The notes under the pieces: generated by a model
Database searches by the model: none
What the model saw: only the letters and a program-made list of their open reading frames with translations
What the model was told of the DNA's origin: nothing
DNA from: CALNYZ01 sp942490945
Lineage (GTDB): Bacteria > Pseudomonadota > Gammaproteobacteria > UBA6429 > Thiohalophilaceae
Assembly: GCA_942490945.1 (NCBI GenBank)
Contig: CALNYZ010000018.1
Span: 310,001-374,000, forward strand
Length of the DNA: 64,000 bases
Direction of reading: 5' to 3'
Shown here: positions 8,350 through 17,379 of the stretch, one piece after another
Numbering within the stretch: position 1 is the stretch's first letter
Layout: the number at the start of each line of letters is the position of its first letter
Position numbers and translations under genes: made by a program

Positions 8350-9037
8350 TAAGATCGAACAAACCACTTTACAGCCCGCATCAATGTTGCGCCTTTGGCA
8401 ATTAATCAGCCCGGCGTTACCCATCGGTGCCTATGCGTATTCACAAGGGCAGGAGTATGCTGTGGAAGCTGGCTGGGTAACGGATCAAGCCTCGGCACAG
8501 GACTGGATTCGTGGTCAGTTACAAAATAATATTGCAGCGCTGGATATTCCGTTATTAAAAAGACTTTATAGTGCATGGCAAGTGAACGATATCGAATCGG
8601 TTAACGACTGGACGCGCTGGTTGCTCGCGGCGCGCGAAGCGGTTGAGTTACAAAGAGAAGACAAACAACTGGGTCTGGCGCTGGCAAAAGTGTTATCTGC
8701 TCAGGGTATTGTACAAACAGAATTGTTAAGTGAGGACAATATCGCATTTGCCACCACGTTTGCGCTTGCCGGCGTGAGTTGGCGTATTCCGCTTGAACAA
8801 CTGGCGCAAGGTTATGCCTGGACCTGGTGTGAAAATCAGATCGCCGCTGCAATCAAACTGGTGCCACTCGGGCAAACCGCGGGGCAACAAATACTGGCGA
8901 GTGTGCTTGAATGTATTCCTGACGTGGTTACGCATGCTTTGACACTGGAAGATGAAGAGATAGGTGTGCTGGTACCTGCGGTGGCGATTGCCTGTGCACA
9001 ACATGAAACGCAATACACGCGTTTGTTCAGATCGTAA
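8342..9037 (+). CDS. ureF: urease accessory protein UreF
   Basis: 231 residues from ATG 8342, overlapping the ureE stop by 8 bases. An extended reading back to 8261 would lie fully inside the ureE histidine tail and is unlikely. The segment LWQLISPALPIGAYAYSQG is the UreF signature. It is an all-helical protein that bridges UreD and UreG in the nickel-insertion complex and gates GTPase activity. Position between ureE and ureG is standard. Confidence 0.95.
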   Translation: MTDKIEQTTLQPASMLRLWQLISPALPIGAYAYSQGQEYAVEAGWVTDQASAQDWIRGQLQNNIAALDIPLLKRLYSAWQVNDIESVNDWTRWLLAAREAVELQREDKQLGLALAKVLSAQGIVQTELLSEDNIAFATTFALAGVSWRIPLEQLAQGYAWTWCENQIAAAIKLVPLGQTAGQQILASVLECIPDVVTHALTLEDEEIGVLVPAVAIACAQHETQYTRLFRS

Positions 9038-9069
9038 GAATCAAAAAAATTAAACTGGAGCAATAAAGA

Positions 9070-9681
9070 ATGAGTGAAACAGCATTACGTATCGGTGTTG
9101 GCGGTCCGGTCGGGTCAGGTAAAACCGCGCTGGTCGAAGCTTTATGTAAGCGCATGCGTGACAAATATCAAATCGCAGTGGTGACCAATGACATCTACAC
9201 GCAGGAAGACGCACAATTTTTAACGCGTAATCATGCCTTGAGTGAAGAGCGCATCATTGGTGTTGAAACCGGAGGTTGTCCACATACCGCGATACGTGAA
9301 GATGCGTCGATGAATCTTGCCGCGATCGCCGATTTATCCAAACGACTCGGCAAACTTGATGTGGTGATGGTGGAAAGTGGTGGTGATAATTTAAGTGCCA
9401 CGTTCAGTCCGGAGTTATCTGATTTGACTATCTATGTGATCGATGTCGCAGCAGGTGACAAGATTCCACGCAAGGGTGGGCCGGGTATCACTAAATCAGA
9501 TTTATTAGTCATTAATAAAATTGATCTGGCCCCTCATGTTGGTGCTTCACTTGAGGTAATGGATCGCGATGCAAAAAAAATGCGCGGTGAACGTCCGTTT
9601 GTGTTTAGCAACATGAAAACAGGCGAAGGTCTCGACAAGATCGAAGCGTTTATTACCGAGCAAGGTATGTTGCACAGCTAA
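9070..9681 (+). CDS. ureG: urease accessory GTPase UreG
   Basis: 203 residues. P-loop GGPVGSGKT (about 10-18), VVTNDIYTQEDA, the metal-binding Cys-Pro-His in GVETGGCPHTAIRED, and ESGGDNL are all diagnostic. UreG is the SIMIBI GTPase whose hydrolysis drives nickel transfer into urease. GGAG lies 10 bases before the ATG. It is the last gene of the urease operon; a 330-base regulatory region follows. Confidence 0.98.
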   Translation: MSETALRIGVGGPVGSGKTALVEALCKRMRDKYQIAVVTNDIYTQEDAQFLTRNHALSEERIIGVETGGCPHTAIREDASMNLAAIADLSKRLGKLDVVMVESGGDNLSATFSPELSDLTIYVIDVAAGDKIPRKGGPGITKSDLLVINKIDLAPHVGASLEVMDRDAKKMRGERPFVFSNMKTGEGLDKIEAFITEQGMLHS

Positions 9682-9773
9682 CAACAATCCATTTCACAGA
9701 GTTGTCATGAAAATCAGGCAGGCTATGATGCTAGCTGCCTCACCAACAAATTAGATCCATTTCACCTTATTGC

Positions 9774-9822
9774 GCACCATTACAGTGCTCTACTGTGGTG
9801 CAATTGCACTTTATTAGTACAA
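9774..9822 (+). promoter_or_regulatory. two NtrC-like activator sites
   Basis: Site 1 is GCACC-N5-AGTGC (9774-9788), an exact match to the GCACY-N5-RGTGC pattern of NtrC boxes. Site 2 is GCACT-N5-AGTAC (9806-9820) with flanking TTGC/ACAA symmetry, one base off. They lie about 100 and 70 bases upstream of the sigma-54 promoter at 9885, the usual enhancer distance. Nitrogen limitation should induce the downstream porin and urt genes. Assigned by eye. Confidence 0.7.
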
Positions 9823-9884
9823 GTGTATTCTGCAAAAAATCGAAAAAATCTCCTAACTAACTGATATATATAAATAAAAATAGT

Positions 9885-9900
9885 TGGCACAACGCTTGCT
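9885..9900 (+). promoter_or_regulatory. sigma-54 promoter for the porin/urt genes
   Basis: TGGCAC (9885-9890) and TTGCT (9896-9900) match the -24/-12 elements, with exactly 10 bases between the invariant GG and GC. It lies about 115 bases upstream of the porin start. The rest of the ureG-porin gap holds only a small stem near 9718 (GGCAG/CTGCC). Confidence 0.85.
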
Positions 9901-10013
9901 CTATGACAAATAACTTAAAGCTTTAGCGGCGAGTTAGGCAGGGGAGGCGCGATTACCTGTCGGCAAGCCAATATCTTTATTCATTTTAAATAAAAAATAG
10001 TCAGGAGATAGCA

Positions 10014-10763
10014 ATGAAAAAACTTAACCTAGGCACAGTTGCACTGGCAGGAACACTTGCCATGGGAACCGTCGCGTTACCAACCGCAGCATCGGCCGAA
10101 ATGTCTTACAACATCGGATTACATTCCAAATATTTATTACGTGGTATTGGCGAAGAAAATACCGGCGCAGCTGTACAAGGTGGTGCTGATTATAGTCAAG
10201 AAAGCGGCTTTTATGCAGGGTGGTGGTTTTCAAGCCTAAGTTACACATATGAAGCAACTGCAGACGCAAAAACCAACAAGCAGGGTTTTGAAAATGATTT
10301 CTATGCCGGCTTCGCTGGTGAGTTTAGCAAGGGCTTTGGCTATGACGTTGGTTTGATTCAATATGTCTATGTCAATGTTGATGATTCAGACTTGACTGAA
10401 TTGAAAGCTAAACTGTCGTTTGCTGATTTTTATGTGCAGGCACAATACCTGTTAAATGACGGCTATTGGGGTAACTCAGGTGACACCTATTGGACTGCGG
10501 GTTGGTCAACCAGTTTGCCGGGTGAAATCGGTCTGGCTTTAGATTATGGTTATTATACATATGATAATAACGATACCGCGAAAATTGGTGGTGCAGGAAC
10601 AACAACCAGCTCGGGTGGATTCCGTCACTTCAATGTAACTGCAAGCAAGGCTCTGGGTAAAACTGGTGCGGAAGTTTACATCCAGTACGTGAAAGCGGGT
10701 GAAGATCGTGGCAAAGTTAAGCACAATGACTCAATGATTGCCGGTGTAACTTACGGCTTCTAA
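10014..10763 (+). CDS. TorF-family putative porin, urea-transport linked
   Basis: 249 residues. Signal peptide of about 28 residues ends in ASA before EMSYNIG. The N-terminal segment with SKYLLRGIG, AAVQGGADY and GFYAGWW motifs is typical of the TIGR02001/TorF-type family, predicted beta-barrel proteins ending in an aromatic residue (here Phe). AGGAG lies 9 bases upstream. It sits between urease and urtA behind its own sigma-54/NtrC control region, which suggests a nitrogen-limitation-induced outer-membrane channel, possibly for urea. The transport role is inferred from position; the family is poorly characterised. Two paralogues lie at 30102 and 30949. Confidence 0.85.
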   Translation: MKKLNLGTVALAGTLAMGTVALPTAASAEMSYNIGLHSKYLLRGIGEENTGAAVQGGADYSQESGFYAGWWFSSLSYTYEATADAKTNKQGFENDFYAGFAGEFSKGFGYDVGLIQYVYVNVDDSDLTELKAKLSFADFYVQAQYLLNDGYWGNSGDTYWTAGWSTSLPGEIGLALDYGYYTYDNNDTAKIGGAGTTTSSGGFRHFNVTASKALGKTGAEVYIQYVKAGEDRGKVKHNDSMIAGVTYGF

Positions 10764-10790
10764 AAAAGAGTAAGCAAGCAACAAAAAATA

Positions 10791-10828
10791 AACAAGGCGG
10801 CTATCAATAACGTGGTCGCCTTGTTTTG
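10791..10828 (+). terminator. hairpin between porin and urtA
   Basis: AACAAGGCG (10791-10799) pairs with CGCCTTGTT (10817-10825) and runs into TTGTTT. It is a plausible partial terminator that would let the porin be expressed above the urt genes, which have no other clear promoter in the 88-base gap. Confidence 0.6.
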
Positions 10829-10851
10829 TTTAATGAACAGGAGGATTCTGA

Positions 10852-12150
10852 ATGAAATCCCTAACTAAAAAAATGACGACACTGGGTTGTCTGGCTTCGG
10901 CAGCAGTATTGAGCCTGAGCATGACAGCCGCGCAAGCTGCAGATACGATTAAGGTTGGTGTATTACACTCATTGTCAGGCACCATGGCGATCAGTGAAAC
11001 CACACTGAAAGATACTGTGTTAATGATGATCGAAGATCAAAACAAAAAAGGTGGTCTGTTAGGTAAAAAACTCGAGGCAGTTGTTGTTGATCCTGCTTCA
11101 AACTGGCCACTGTTCGCAGAAAAAACTCGTGAACTAATATCAAAAAATAAAGTTGATGTTATTTTCGGTTGCTGGACATCAGTATCACGTAAATCTGTTT
11201 TACCTGTAATTGAAGAATTGAACGGATTGTTGTTCTATCCGGTACAGTACGAAGGTGAAGAATCATCGAAAAACGTATTTTACACTGGTGCGGCGCCAAA
11301 CCAGCAGGCGATTCCTGCCGTTGACTACCTGATGAAAGATATCGGTGTGAAACGTTGGGTTCTGGCCGGTACTGATTATGTTTATCCACGGACTACCAAC
11401 AAAATTCTTGAAGCTTACCTGAAAGCCAAAGGTGTCAGCGAAAAAGATATCATGATTAACTATACCCCGTTCGGTCATTCTGACTGGCAGAGTATCGTTT
11501 CTGATATCAAGAAATTTGGTTCGGCTGGCAAGAAAACTGCGGTTGTTTCAACTATCAATGGTGATGCAAACGTTCCTTTCTATAAAGAACTGGGTAACCA
11601 GGGAATTTCTGCTGAAAACATTCCGGTTGTCGCATTCTCGGTTGGTGAAGAAGAACTGTCCGGTATTGATACCAAACCACTGGTTGGACACCTGGCAGCA
11701 TGGAACTATTTCATGAGCGTCAAGAGCAAGGAAAATGCTGCATTTATCAAGAAATGGCATGCCTTTACCAAGAACAAAAAACGCGTCAGCAACGACCCGA
11801 TGGAAGCAACCTATATTGGCTTTAAAATGTGGGTGAAAGCGGTTGAGAAAGCCAAGAGCACCGCAACCGACAAGGTTGAAAAAGCCATGATTGGTATTAC
11901 AGTACCTAACCTTACCGGTGGTACAGCGAAAATGTTGCCTAACCATCACCTGACCAAACCGGTTCTTATCGGTGAAATTCAGGCCAATGGTCAGTTTGAA
12001 ACAGTATGGAAAACCAAGGGTACCGTTCCTGGTGATGCATGGTCAGACTTTCTTCCAGGTAGCAAGGATGTAATTTCGGATTGGGTTAAACTCAAATGCG
12101 GTAATTACAACACCAAAACCAAGAAGTGTTCTGGTCAGAACTTTAAATAG
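10852..12150 (+). CDS. urtA: urea ABC transporter substrate-binding protein
   Basis: 432 residues. Signal peptide 1-29 ends AQA before ADTIKVGVLHSLSG, the start of the mature UrtA/Leu-Ile-Val-binding fold. The segments VFGCWTSVSRKSVLPV and FYPVQYEGEESS are characteristic of the urea-specific UrtA group. It binds urea in the periplasm and passes it to UrtBC. Strong GGAGG upstream of the ATG. It is followed by a stable hairpin (12177) that could protect a urtA-only transcript, as expected for a binding protein needed in excess. Confidence 0.97.
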   Translation: MKSLTKKMTTLGCLASAAVLSLSMTAAQAADTIKVGVLHSLSGTMAISETTLKDTVLMMIEDQNKKGGLLGKKLEAVVVDPASNWPLFAEKTRELISKNKVDVIFGCWTSVSRKSVLPVIEELNGLLFYPVQYEGEESSKNVFYTGAAPNQQAIPAVDYLMKDIGVKRWVLAGTDYVYPRTTNKILEAYLKAKGVSEKDIMINYTPFGHSDWQSIVSDIKKFGSAGKKTAVVSTINGDANVPFYKELGNQGISAENIPVVAFSVGEEELSGIDTKPLVGHLAAWNYFMSVKSKENAAFIKKWHAFTKNKKRVSNDPMEATYIGFKMWVKAVEKAKSTATDKVEKAMIGITVPNLTGGTAKMLPNHHLTKPVLIGEIQANGQFETVWKTKGTVPGDAWSDFLPGSKDVISDWVKLKCGNYNTKTKKCSGQNFK

Positions 12151-12176
12151 CTGAAGTTATAGTAAAGTAAAAAATT

Positions 12177-12205
12177 ACGGCCAGCTTTTGGATAAAGCTG
12201 GCCGT
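12177..12205 (+). terminator. hairpin in the urtA-urtB gap
   Basis: ACGGCCAGCTTT (12177-12188) pairs perfectly with AAAGCTGGCCGT (12194-12205) around a five-base loop. The tail TTCAATT is not a full U-tract, so partial termination or 3'-end stabilisation of urtA mRNA is more likely than a complete stop. Confidence 0.65.
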
Positions 12206-12324
12206 TTCAATTACGATATAGCGTTTTAAGGTGTCTCGTGTTATTTGTGCTATTTAGATATAATATGTCGAGCACCAGGATATAACGATTAAAATAAAAT
12301 TAATGCTTGCTACTGATAAAGAAA

Positions 12325-13959
12325 ATGAAATCATATAAAAATATTCTACAGCAAATGACAGGCAAGATAGTATTGTTGCTGTTTTTGCTGGTTTTACATT
12401 CGCAGGTATTTGCAAATGAAAAACTGGAAGTTGATTTTGTTGCATCAGTTGCGGCACTTACCGCTGACAGTTTTACCGAGAAAAAAGCAGCAGTAGATAA
12501 TCTGGCAAAAATCGGTGACGAACGTGTGCTCGCGATATTTGAAGTAATGCTGGCGGGTAAACTGTATTACATTGCCGAGTCAAAAAAAGTCGTATCGTTG
12601 CAAGATGCAGCAGATGGATACACGGCTACCAATCTGGTTTCCAATAAAATCGAAGGCACATACAGTGACGCTGATTTAACGAAGGTCGGTATTAATAACA
12701 GCTTGCGGCGCAAACTGCGCGGTTATATCGCCGAAATAAAAATCCGTAGCCCAAAAAGCGAAGTACGTCTGGCTGCCGTTGAACAACTCATCAAGTCGGT
12801 GGATGAAGATACCGCCAACCTGTTTAAAAAAATACAAGCTACCGAAACAAATAAATCGATCAGGGAGCGAATCGAGGTCGGTATTGCACTCTGGGATGTT
12901 AATTCTGAAGACAAAACAGTCAAACTCAAATCCATTGCGATTCTGGCAAACAGTCTGTTACCCGAGGCCAAAGCCAAACTACAAACACTGTTTGATGCCA
13001 GTGAAGACAGGGACGTAAAAACAGCAGCCAACAAGGCGCTGAAAAACATCGAGGAAAAAGCCAATTTTTATGCGGTACTGGAAAACATTGTTTTTGGTTT
13101 GAGTCTGGGCTCAGTGTTGTTACTGATTGCTATTGGTTTGTCTATCACGTTTGGGGTGATGGGTGTCATCAACATGGCACACGGAGAACTGATGATGCTG
13201 GGTGCCTATACAACCTATGTTGTGCAACAAATGTTGCCCGACTACATTACGGCCTCCATTTTTATATCAATACCTGTGGCCTTTTGTGTGTCGGCCATCG
13301 CCGGGATACTGATTGAACGTTTTGTCATACGCTATTTATATGGCCGGCCACTTGAAACCCTGCTGGCAACGTTTGGTATCAGCCTCATTCTGCAGCAATT
13401 AGTCAGATCAATTTTTGGCCCGACCAACCAGGCTGTAGAAACACCTGCCTTTATGAGTGGTTCGTTTGAAATAAACAGCCTGTTTGCCATTACCTATAAC
13501 CGGCTGTATATATTTATTTTTGCCTTGATCGTGTTTGCCATCCTGTTGATGATTTTAAAGAAAACCCGACTGGGGCTGGAAGTACGGGCCGTATCGCAAA
13601 ATCGTGCCATGGCCAAAGCGATGGGTGTGCGAACAGAATGGGTGGACGCGATGACATTTGGTCTTGGCTCAGGTATCGCCGGCGTTGCGGGCGTGGCACT
13701 AAGTCAGTTAACCAACGTGGGTCCCAATCTTGGACAGGGTTATATTATTGATTCGTTCATGGTTGTGGTCTTCGGTGGTGTGGGTAATTTATGGGGCACA
13801 CTGGTTGGCGGCCTGACCCTCGGCGTGTTGAACAAGTTTATGGAACCCTGGACAGGCGCGGTATTGGCAAAAATCTTTGTACTGATATTTATTATTTTAT
13901 TTATTCAGAAACGACCTCGCGGCTTGTTCCCGCAAAAAGGTCGTGCGGCAGAAAACTGA
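12325..13959 (+). CDS. urtB: urea ABC transporter permease UrtB
   Basis: 544 residues from ATG 12325 (a TTG at 12307 in frame is an alternative). A signal peptide (about 1-30) leads into a ~220-residue periplasmic helical domain that looks like HEAT-type repeats, then the LivH-type permease (from about 250) with GVINMAHGELMMLGAY and LGLEVRAVSQNR. The long N-terminal extension is known in many proteobacterial UrtB proteins. It forms the membrane channel with UrtC. The stop is one base before the urtC start. Confidence 0.95.
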   Translation: MKSYKNILQQMTGKIVLLLFLLVLHSQVFANEKLEVDFVASVAALTADSFTEKKAAVDNLAKIGDERVLAIFEVMLAGKLYYIAESKKVVSLQDAADGYTATNLVSNKIEGTYSDADLTKVGINNSLRRKLRGYIAEIKIRSPKSEVRLAAVEQLIKSVDEDTANLFKKIQATETNKSIRERIEVGIALWDVNSEDKTVKLKSIAILANSLLPEAKAKLQTLFDASEDRDVKTAANKALKNIEEKANFYAVLENIVFGLSLGSVLLLIAIGLSITFGVMGVINMAHGELMMLGAYTTYVVQQMLPDYITASIFISIPVAFCVSAIAGILIERFVIRYLYGRPLETLLATFGISLILQQLVRSIFGPTNQAVETPAFMSGSFEINSLFAITYNRLYIFIFALIVFAILLMILKKTRLGLEVRAVSQNRAMAKAMGVRTEWVDAMTFGLGSGIAGVAGVALSQLTNVGPNLGQGYIIDSFMVVVFGGVGNLWGTLVGGLTLGVLNKFMEPWTGAVLAKIFVLIFIILFIQKRPRGLFPQKGRAAEN

Positions 13960-13960
13960 T

Positions 13961-15091
13961 ATGAGTAAAGCAATGCCATCATCAGCAATATTAAATTTAT
14001 TACATAACGACAAGGGCGGTAAGGTCTTTATTGGTGTATTGCTTGCGGCGATTATTATTATTCCCTTGTTTAATCTGGTTGTACCGGAAAGTTCGATTTT
14101 TCATCTTTCAACTTATTCTGTGACACTGCTCGGCAAATACCTGTGTTATGCCTTATTGGCCATTGCACTGGACCTGGTGTGGGGTTATTGCGGAATCCTG
14201 AGTCTTGGACACGGCGCTTTTTTTGCCCTCGGTGGTTATGCGATGGGCATGTATTTGATGCGCCAGATTGGTAGTCGTGGTGTGTACGGCAATCCGGATT
14301 TGCCTGATTTTATGGTGTTTTTAAACTGGAAAGAACTGCCGTGGTACTGGTCCGGTTTTGATATGTTCTGGTTTGCCATGTTAATGGTTATTCTGGTGCC
14401 CGGCATACTGGCGTATGTGTTCGGCTGGTTAGCCTTTCGTTCACGTGTTACCGGTGTGTATTTGTCGATTATGACACAGGCATTAACCTATGCATTGATG
14501 CTGGCGTTCTTCCGTAACGAGATGGGCTTCGGTGGTAACAATGGTCTGACTGATTTCAAAGATATTTTAGGTATGGATTTACAGTCTGATGTCACGCGTT
14601 CGGTGTTATTTGTCGCCACAGCAACGGCACTTATTTTAACTTATTTAATATGTCGTTACGTGGTGACCTCGAAACTGGGCCGTGTTGTGACATCAATACG
14701 GGATGCTGAAGATCGCAGCCGATTCATTGGTTATAAAGTCGAAAGTTTTAAACTGGCGGTGTTTGTATTATCAGCTGTACTTGCGGGTGTTGCCGGCGCT
14801 CTGTTTGTACCACAGGTTGGCATTATTAATCCCGGTGAATTCTCCCCATTAAACTCGATTGAATTGGTGGTGTGGGTGGCAGTCGGTGGCCGCGCAACCT
14901 TGTATGGCGCAGCCATGGGCGCGGTACTGGTCAATTATTCCAAAACCTATTTCACAGCGGCATTACCCGAACTATGGTTATTTGCACTGGGTGCGCTGTT
15001 TATTGTTGTGACAATCTTTATGCCCAAAGGAATTGTAGGTCTGTGGAATCAATTGCGCAGCCGCTTGCGATCAAAAGGGAAGGAATCATAA
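13961..15091 (+). CDS. urtC: urea ABC transporter permease UrtC
   Basis: 376 residues from ATG 13961, one base after the urtB stop (a GTG at 13943 would overlap urtB). LivM-type permease with about nine membrane segments; WGYCGILSLGHGAFFALGGY and the cytoplasmic-loop motif DAEDRSRFIGY are diagnostic. UrtC is longer than LivM because of the loop with a GNPDLPDFM-type segment, seen here. The stop codon overlaps the urtD start (TAATG). Confidence 0.96.
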   Translation: MSKAMPSSAILNLLHNDKGGKVFIGVLLAAIIIIPLFNLVVPESSIFHLSTYSVTLLGKYLCYALLAIALDLVWGYCGILSLGHGAFFALGGYAMGMYLMRQIGSRGVYGNPDLPDFMVFLNWKELPWYWSGFDMFWFAMLMVILVPGILAYVFGWLAFRSRVTGVYLSIMTQALTYALMLAFFRNEMGFGGNNGLTDFKDILGMDLQSDVTRSVLFVATATALILTYLICRYVVTSKLGRVVTSIRDAEDRSRFIGYKVESFKLAVFVLSAVLAGVAGALFVPQVGIINPGEFSPLNSIELVVWVAVGGRATLYGAAMGAVLVNYSKTYFTAALPELWLFALGALFIVVTIFMPKGIVGLWNQLRSRLRSKGKES

Positions 15092-15954
15092 TGCAACAAC
15101 TTGACCGATTAAGAGAAGTCATGCGCCGCGACCGGGTGTTTGATTTTGTTGCAGAAAAACGTATGCCCTTTATGGGATCGCGACATGCCGTTGTGCCCGG
15201 CTTGATCGATACATCGCACAACACGATTTTATATGTCGAGAATATCAATGTCAGTTTCGATGGTTTCAAGGCGCTCAACGATTTAACGCTGTATATCGAT
15301 GAAGGAGAATTGCGCTGTATTATCGGACCCAATGGTGCCGGTAAAACCACCATGATGGATGTTATCACTGGCAAGACGCGACCAGACTCGGGCACGGCGT
15401 ATCTTGGCCAAACCATGGATTTAACCCGCATGAGTGAGTTTGAAATTGCCCATGCCGGTATCGGTCGCAAGTTTCAGAAGCCGACAGTCTTCCCCAGTCA
15501 CACCATATTTGAAAATCTTGAACTGGCAATGTCAGCCGACAAGGGTGTATGGCCGACCCTGATTGCACGCCTGTCTGCAGCACAAAAAGAACATATCGAA
15601 GAGGTGCTCGAAATTATTGGCTTGCAAGACATGGTACACCAGCCCGCCGCGTTGTTATCGCATGGGCAAAAACAGTGGCTGGAAATTGGTATGCTGCTGA
15701 TGCAAAACCCGCGCTTGTTACTGGTCGATGAACCTGTCGCCGGGATGACGCACCAGGAAATGGACAAAACGGCAGAATTGTTAAAACGCCTCGCCGGTGA
15801 TCATTCTGTGGTGGTGGTTGAACATGACATGGACTTTGTGCGCTCTATTGCCAACAAGGTGACGGTGCTCCACGAAGGTTCAGTACTTGCCGAGGGTACA
15901 ATGGATGAAGTGCAGAATAATCAACGTGTAATTGAAGTTTATCTGGGTGAGTAA
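15091..15954 (+). CDS. urtD: urea ABC transporter ATPase UrtD
   Basis: 287 residues from ATG 15091, which overlaps the urtC stop by one base; AAGGGAAGGA lies upstream. Walker A GPNGAGKTT (about 88-96), the LSHGQKQWLEIGMLL signature (His in place of the usual Gly, typical of UrtD), Walker B LLLVDEP and the switch histidine in VVEHDMDF. A ~35-residue N-terminal extension precedes the LivG-like core. It energises urea uptake with UrtE. Confidence 0.96.
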   Translation: MQQLDRLREVMRRDRVFDFVAEKRMPFMGSRHAVVPGLIDTSHNTILYVENINVSFDGFKALNDLTLYIDEGELRCIIGPNGAGKTTMMDVITGKTRPDSGTAYLGQTMDLTRMSEFEIAHAGIGRKFQKPTVFPSHTIFENLELAMSADKGVWPTLIARLSAAQKEHIEEVLEIIGLQDMVHQPAALLSHGQKQWLEIGMLLMQNPRLLLVDEPVAGMTHQEMDKTAELLKRLAGDHSVVVVEHDMDFVRSIANKVTVLHEGSVLAEGTMDEVQNNQRVIEVYLGE

Positions 15955-15993
15955 CAGAGACATACTTGTGATGAATAATCTTGGTGAAAAAAA

Positions 15994-16689
15994 TTGCTGA
16001 CGCTTGATAAAGTAAACCAGTTTTATGGTGAAAGTCACACCTTGTGGGATATTGATGTCACCATCGAGCAAGGTAGTTGCGTATGCTTGATGGGTCGCAA
16101 TGGTGTGGGTAAGACGACCATGCTCAAGGCAATCATGGGCCTGTTACCGCTGTCATCAGGCAGTATAAAATTTAAAGAAGATATACTTAGCACCAAGTCA
16201 GCCGAATCCCGTTCGCGTCTGGGTATCGGTTATGTACCACAAGGTCGCGAAATTTTTCCTCAGCTTACTGTGGAAGAAAATTTAAAAATAGGCCTGGCTG
16301 CGCGACGGGATAAATTAAAAGCGATTCCGCAACGAATATTCGAATTGTTTCCGGTTTTGCAACAAATGTTACAGCGCCGCGGCGGTGATTTGTCCGGAGG
16401 TCAGCAACAGCAACTTGCCATTGGACGTGCACTGGCGCTCGATCCCACCCTGCTGATTCTCGATGAGCCGACTGAAGGCATTCAGCCGAATATCGTGCAG
16501 GAGATTGGCGACATCATTATTCGACTGAACAAGGAAGAAAACCTGACTATCCTGATCGTCGAACAAAAGCTTCCGTTTGCCCGACGTGTCGGTGAGCAAT
16601 TCATCATTCTGGATCGGGGCCGTAAGGTTGCCAGTGATAAAATGGCTAATTTGAACGACAAGCTGGTGCAGCAATACCTGACGGTATAA
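15994..16689 (+). CDS. urtE: urea ABC transporter ATPase UrtE
   Basis: 231 residues from a TTG start at 15994: the protein then begins MLTLDKVNQFYGESHTLWD, the conserved UrtE N terminus, and no ATG or GTG is available nearby in frame. Walker A GRNGVGKTT, signature LSGGQQQQLAIGRAL and Walker B LLILDEPTEGIQP are intact. LivF-type ATPase, last gene of the urt operon, 39 bases after urtD. The weak start codon and poor ribosome site may lower its translation. Confidence 0.95.
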   Translation: MLTLDKVNQFYGESHTLWDIDVTIEQGSCVCLMGRNGVGKTTMLKAIMGLLPLSSGSIKFKEDILSTKSAESRSRLGIGYVPQGREIFPQLTVEENLKIGLAARRDKLKAIPQRIFELFPVLQQMLQRRGGDLSGGQQQQLAIGRALALDPTLLILDEPTEGIQPNIVQEIGDIIIRLNKEENLTILIVEQKLPFARRVGEQFIILDRGRKVASDKMANLNDKLVQQYLTV

Positions 16690-16843
16690 ATCTTTATCGG
16701 CATGATCGCTATATATATAGTATAGGCTCAACTGAAAGCAGGACATTTAATGTGGTTTTTTTGGCGTTGCCGGAAAATTCCCGCTATACTCGCGTTTCAA
16801 TTTGAATGGTTGGATACTTGAATCGTAGACAAGGTAGAATTTA

Positions 16844-17302
16844 ATGAAAGATAGTCAATTTTTTAATTATTTTATCGGCATCATTGGTGCCTTAACCGCA
16901 TTTCTGGTCATCATGATCATCCTGGCAAATGTTATCGCCAAATCTGATAAAGCCCAGGATAAAATGGTGACTGAATCAATCAAGGACAATATTGCGCCGG
17001 TAGGCCAGGTTGCTACATCCGATGCGGCAGCAAGTGCAGCTTCATCAGGCAGTACAAGTGCAGCAGCCGATCCAAAAGCAAGCTATCAATCCGCCTGTTT
17101 TGCATGTCATGGTACAGGAGCTGCGGGTGCGCCAAAACTGGGCGACAAAGCTGCATGGAAAGCAAGGATTGCACAGGGTAAAGCGACACTTTACAAGCAT
17201 GCTATTAGCGGTAAAGGTGCCATGCCGCCCAAAGGTGGCAGTTCATTAGGTGATGATGCCGTCAAAGCCGTGGTTGATTATATGATTACGCAAAGCAAAT
17301 AA
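16844..17302 (+). CDS. membrane-anchored cytochrome c5-type protein
   Basis: 152 residues. An uncleaved-looking membrane segment spans residues 10-31. An Ala/Ser-rich linker (about 55-78) follows, then a class I heme domain with CFACH (Cys85, Cys88, His89) and the likely axial Met127 in GKGAMPPKGG. It should be a periplasmic electron carrier anchored in the inner membrane, feeding an oxidase. The c5 group often pairs with terminal oxidases, but none lies nearby. A strong terminator follows. Confidence 0.88.
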   Translation: MKDSQFFNYFIGIIGALTAFLVIMIILANVIAKSDKAQDKMVTESIKDNIAPVGQVATSDAAASAASSGSTSAAADPKASYQSACFACHGTGAAGAPKLGDKAAWKARIAQGKATLYKHAISGKGAMPPKGGSSLGDDAVKAVVDYMITQSK

Positions 17303-17319
17303 TATTGTTTATCTAACTG

Positions 17320-17348
17320 AAAAAACCGGAGCATGCTCCGGTTTTTTT
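17320..17348. terminator. bidirectional rho-independent terminator
   Basis: CCGGAG-CATG-CTCCGG (17326-17341) is flanked by six A on the left and seven T on the right, so it has a U-tract in both directions. It separates the convergent cytochrome (plus) and rep helicase (minus) genes. Confidence 0.92.
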
Positions 17349-17379
17349 ATGTCTTTATATTATAGATAAATAATCCCGG

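Noticed and set aside
14872..15090. Longer urtD reading
   Set aside because: It lies inside urtC; ATG 15091 has a good ribosome site and gives the conserved N terminus.
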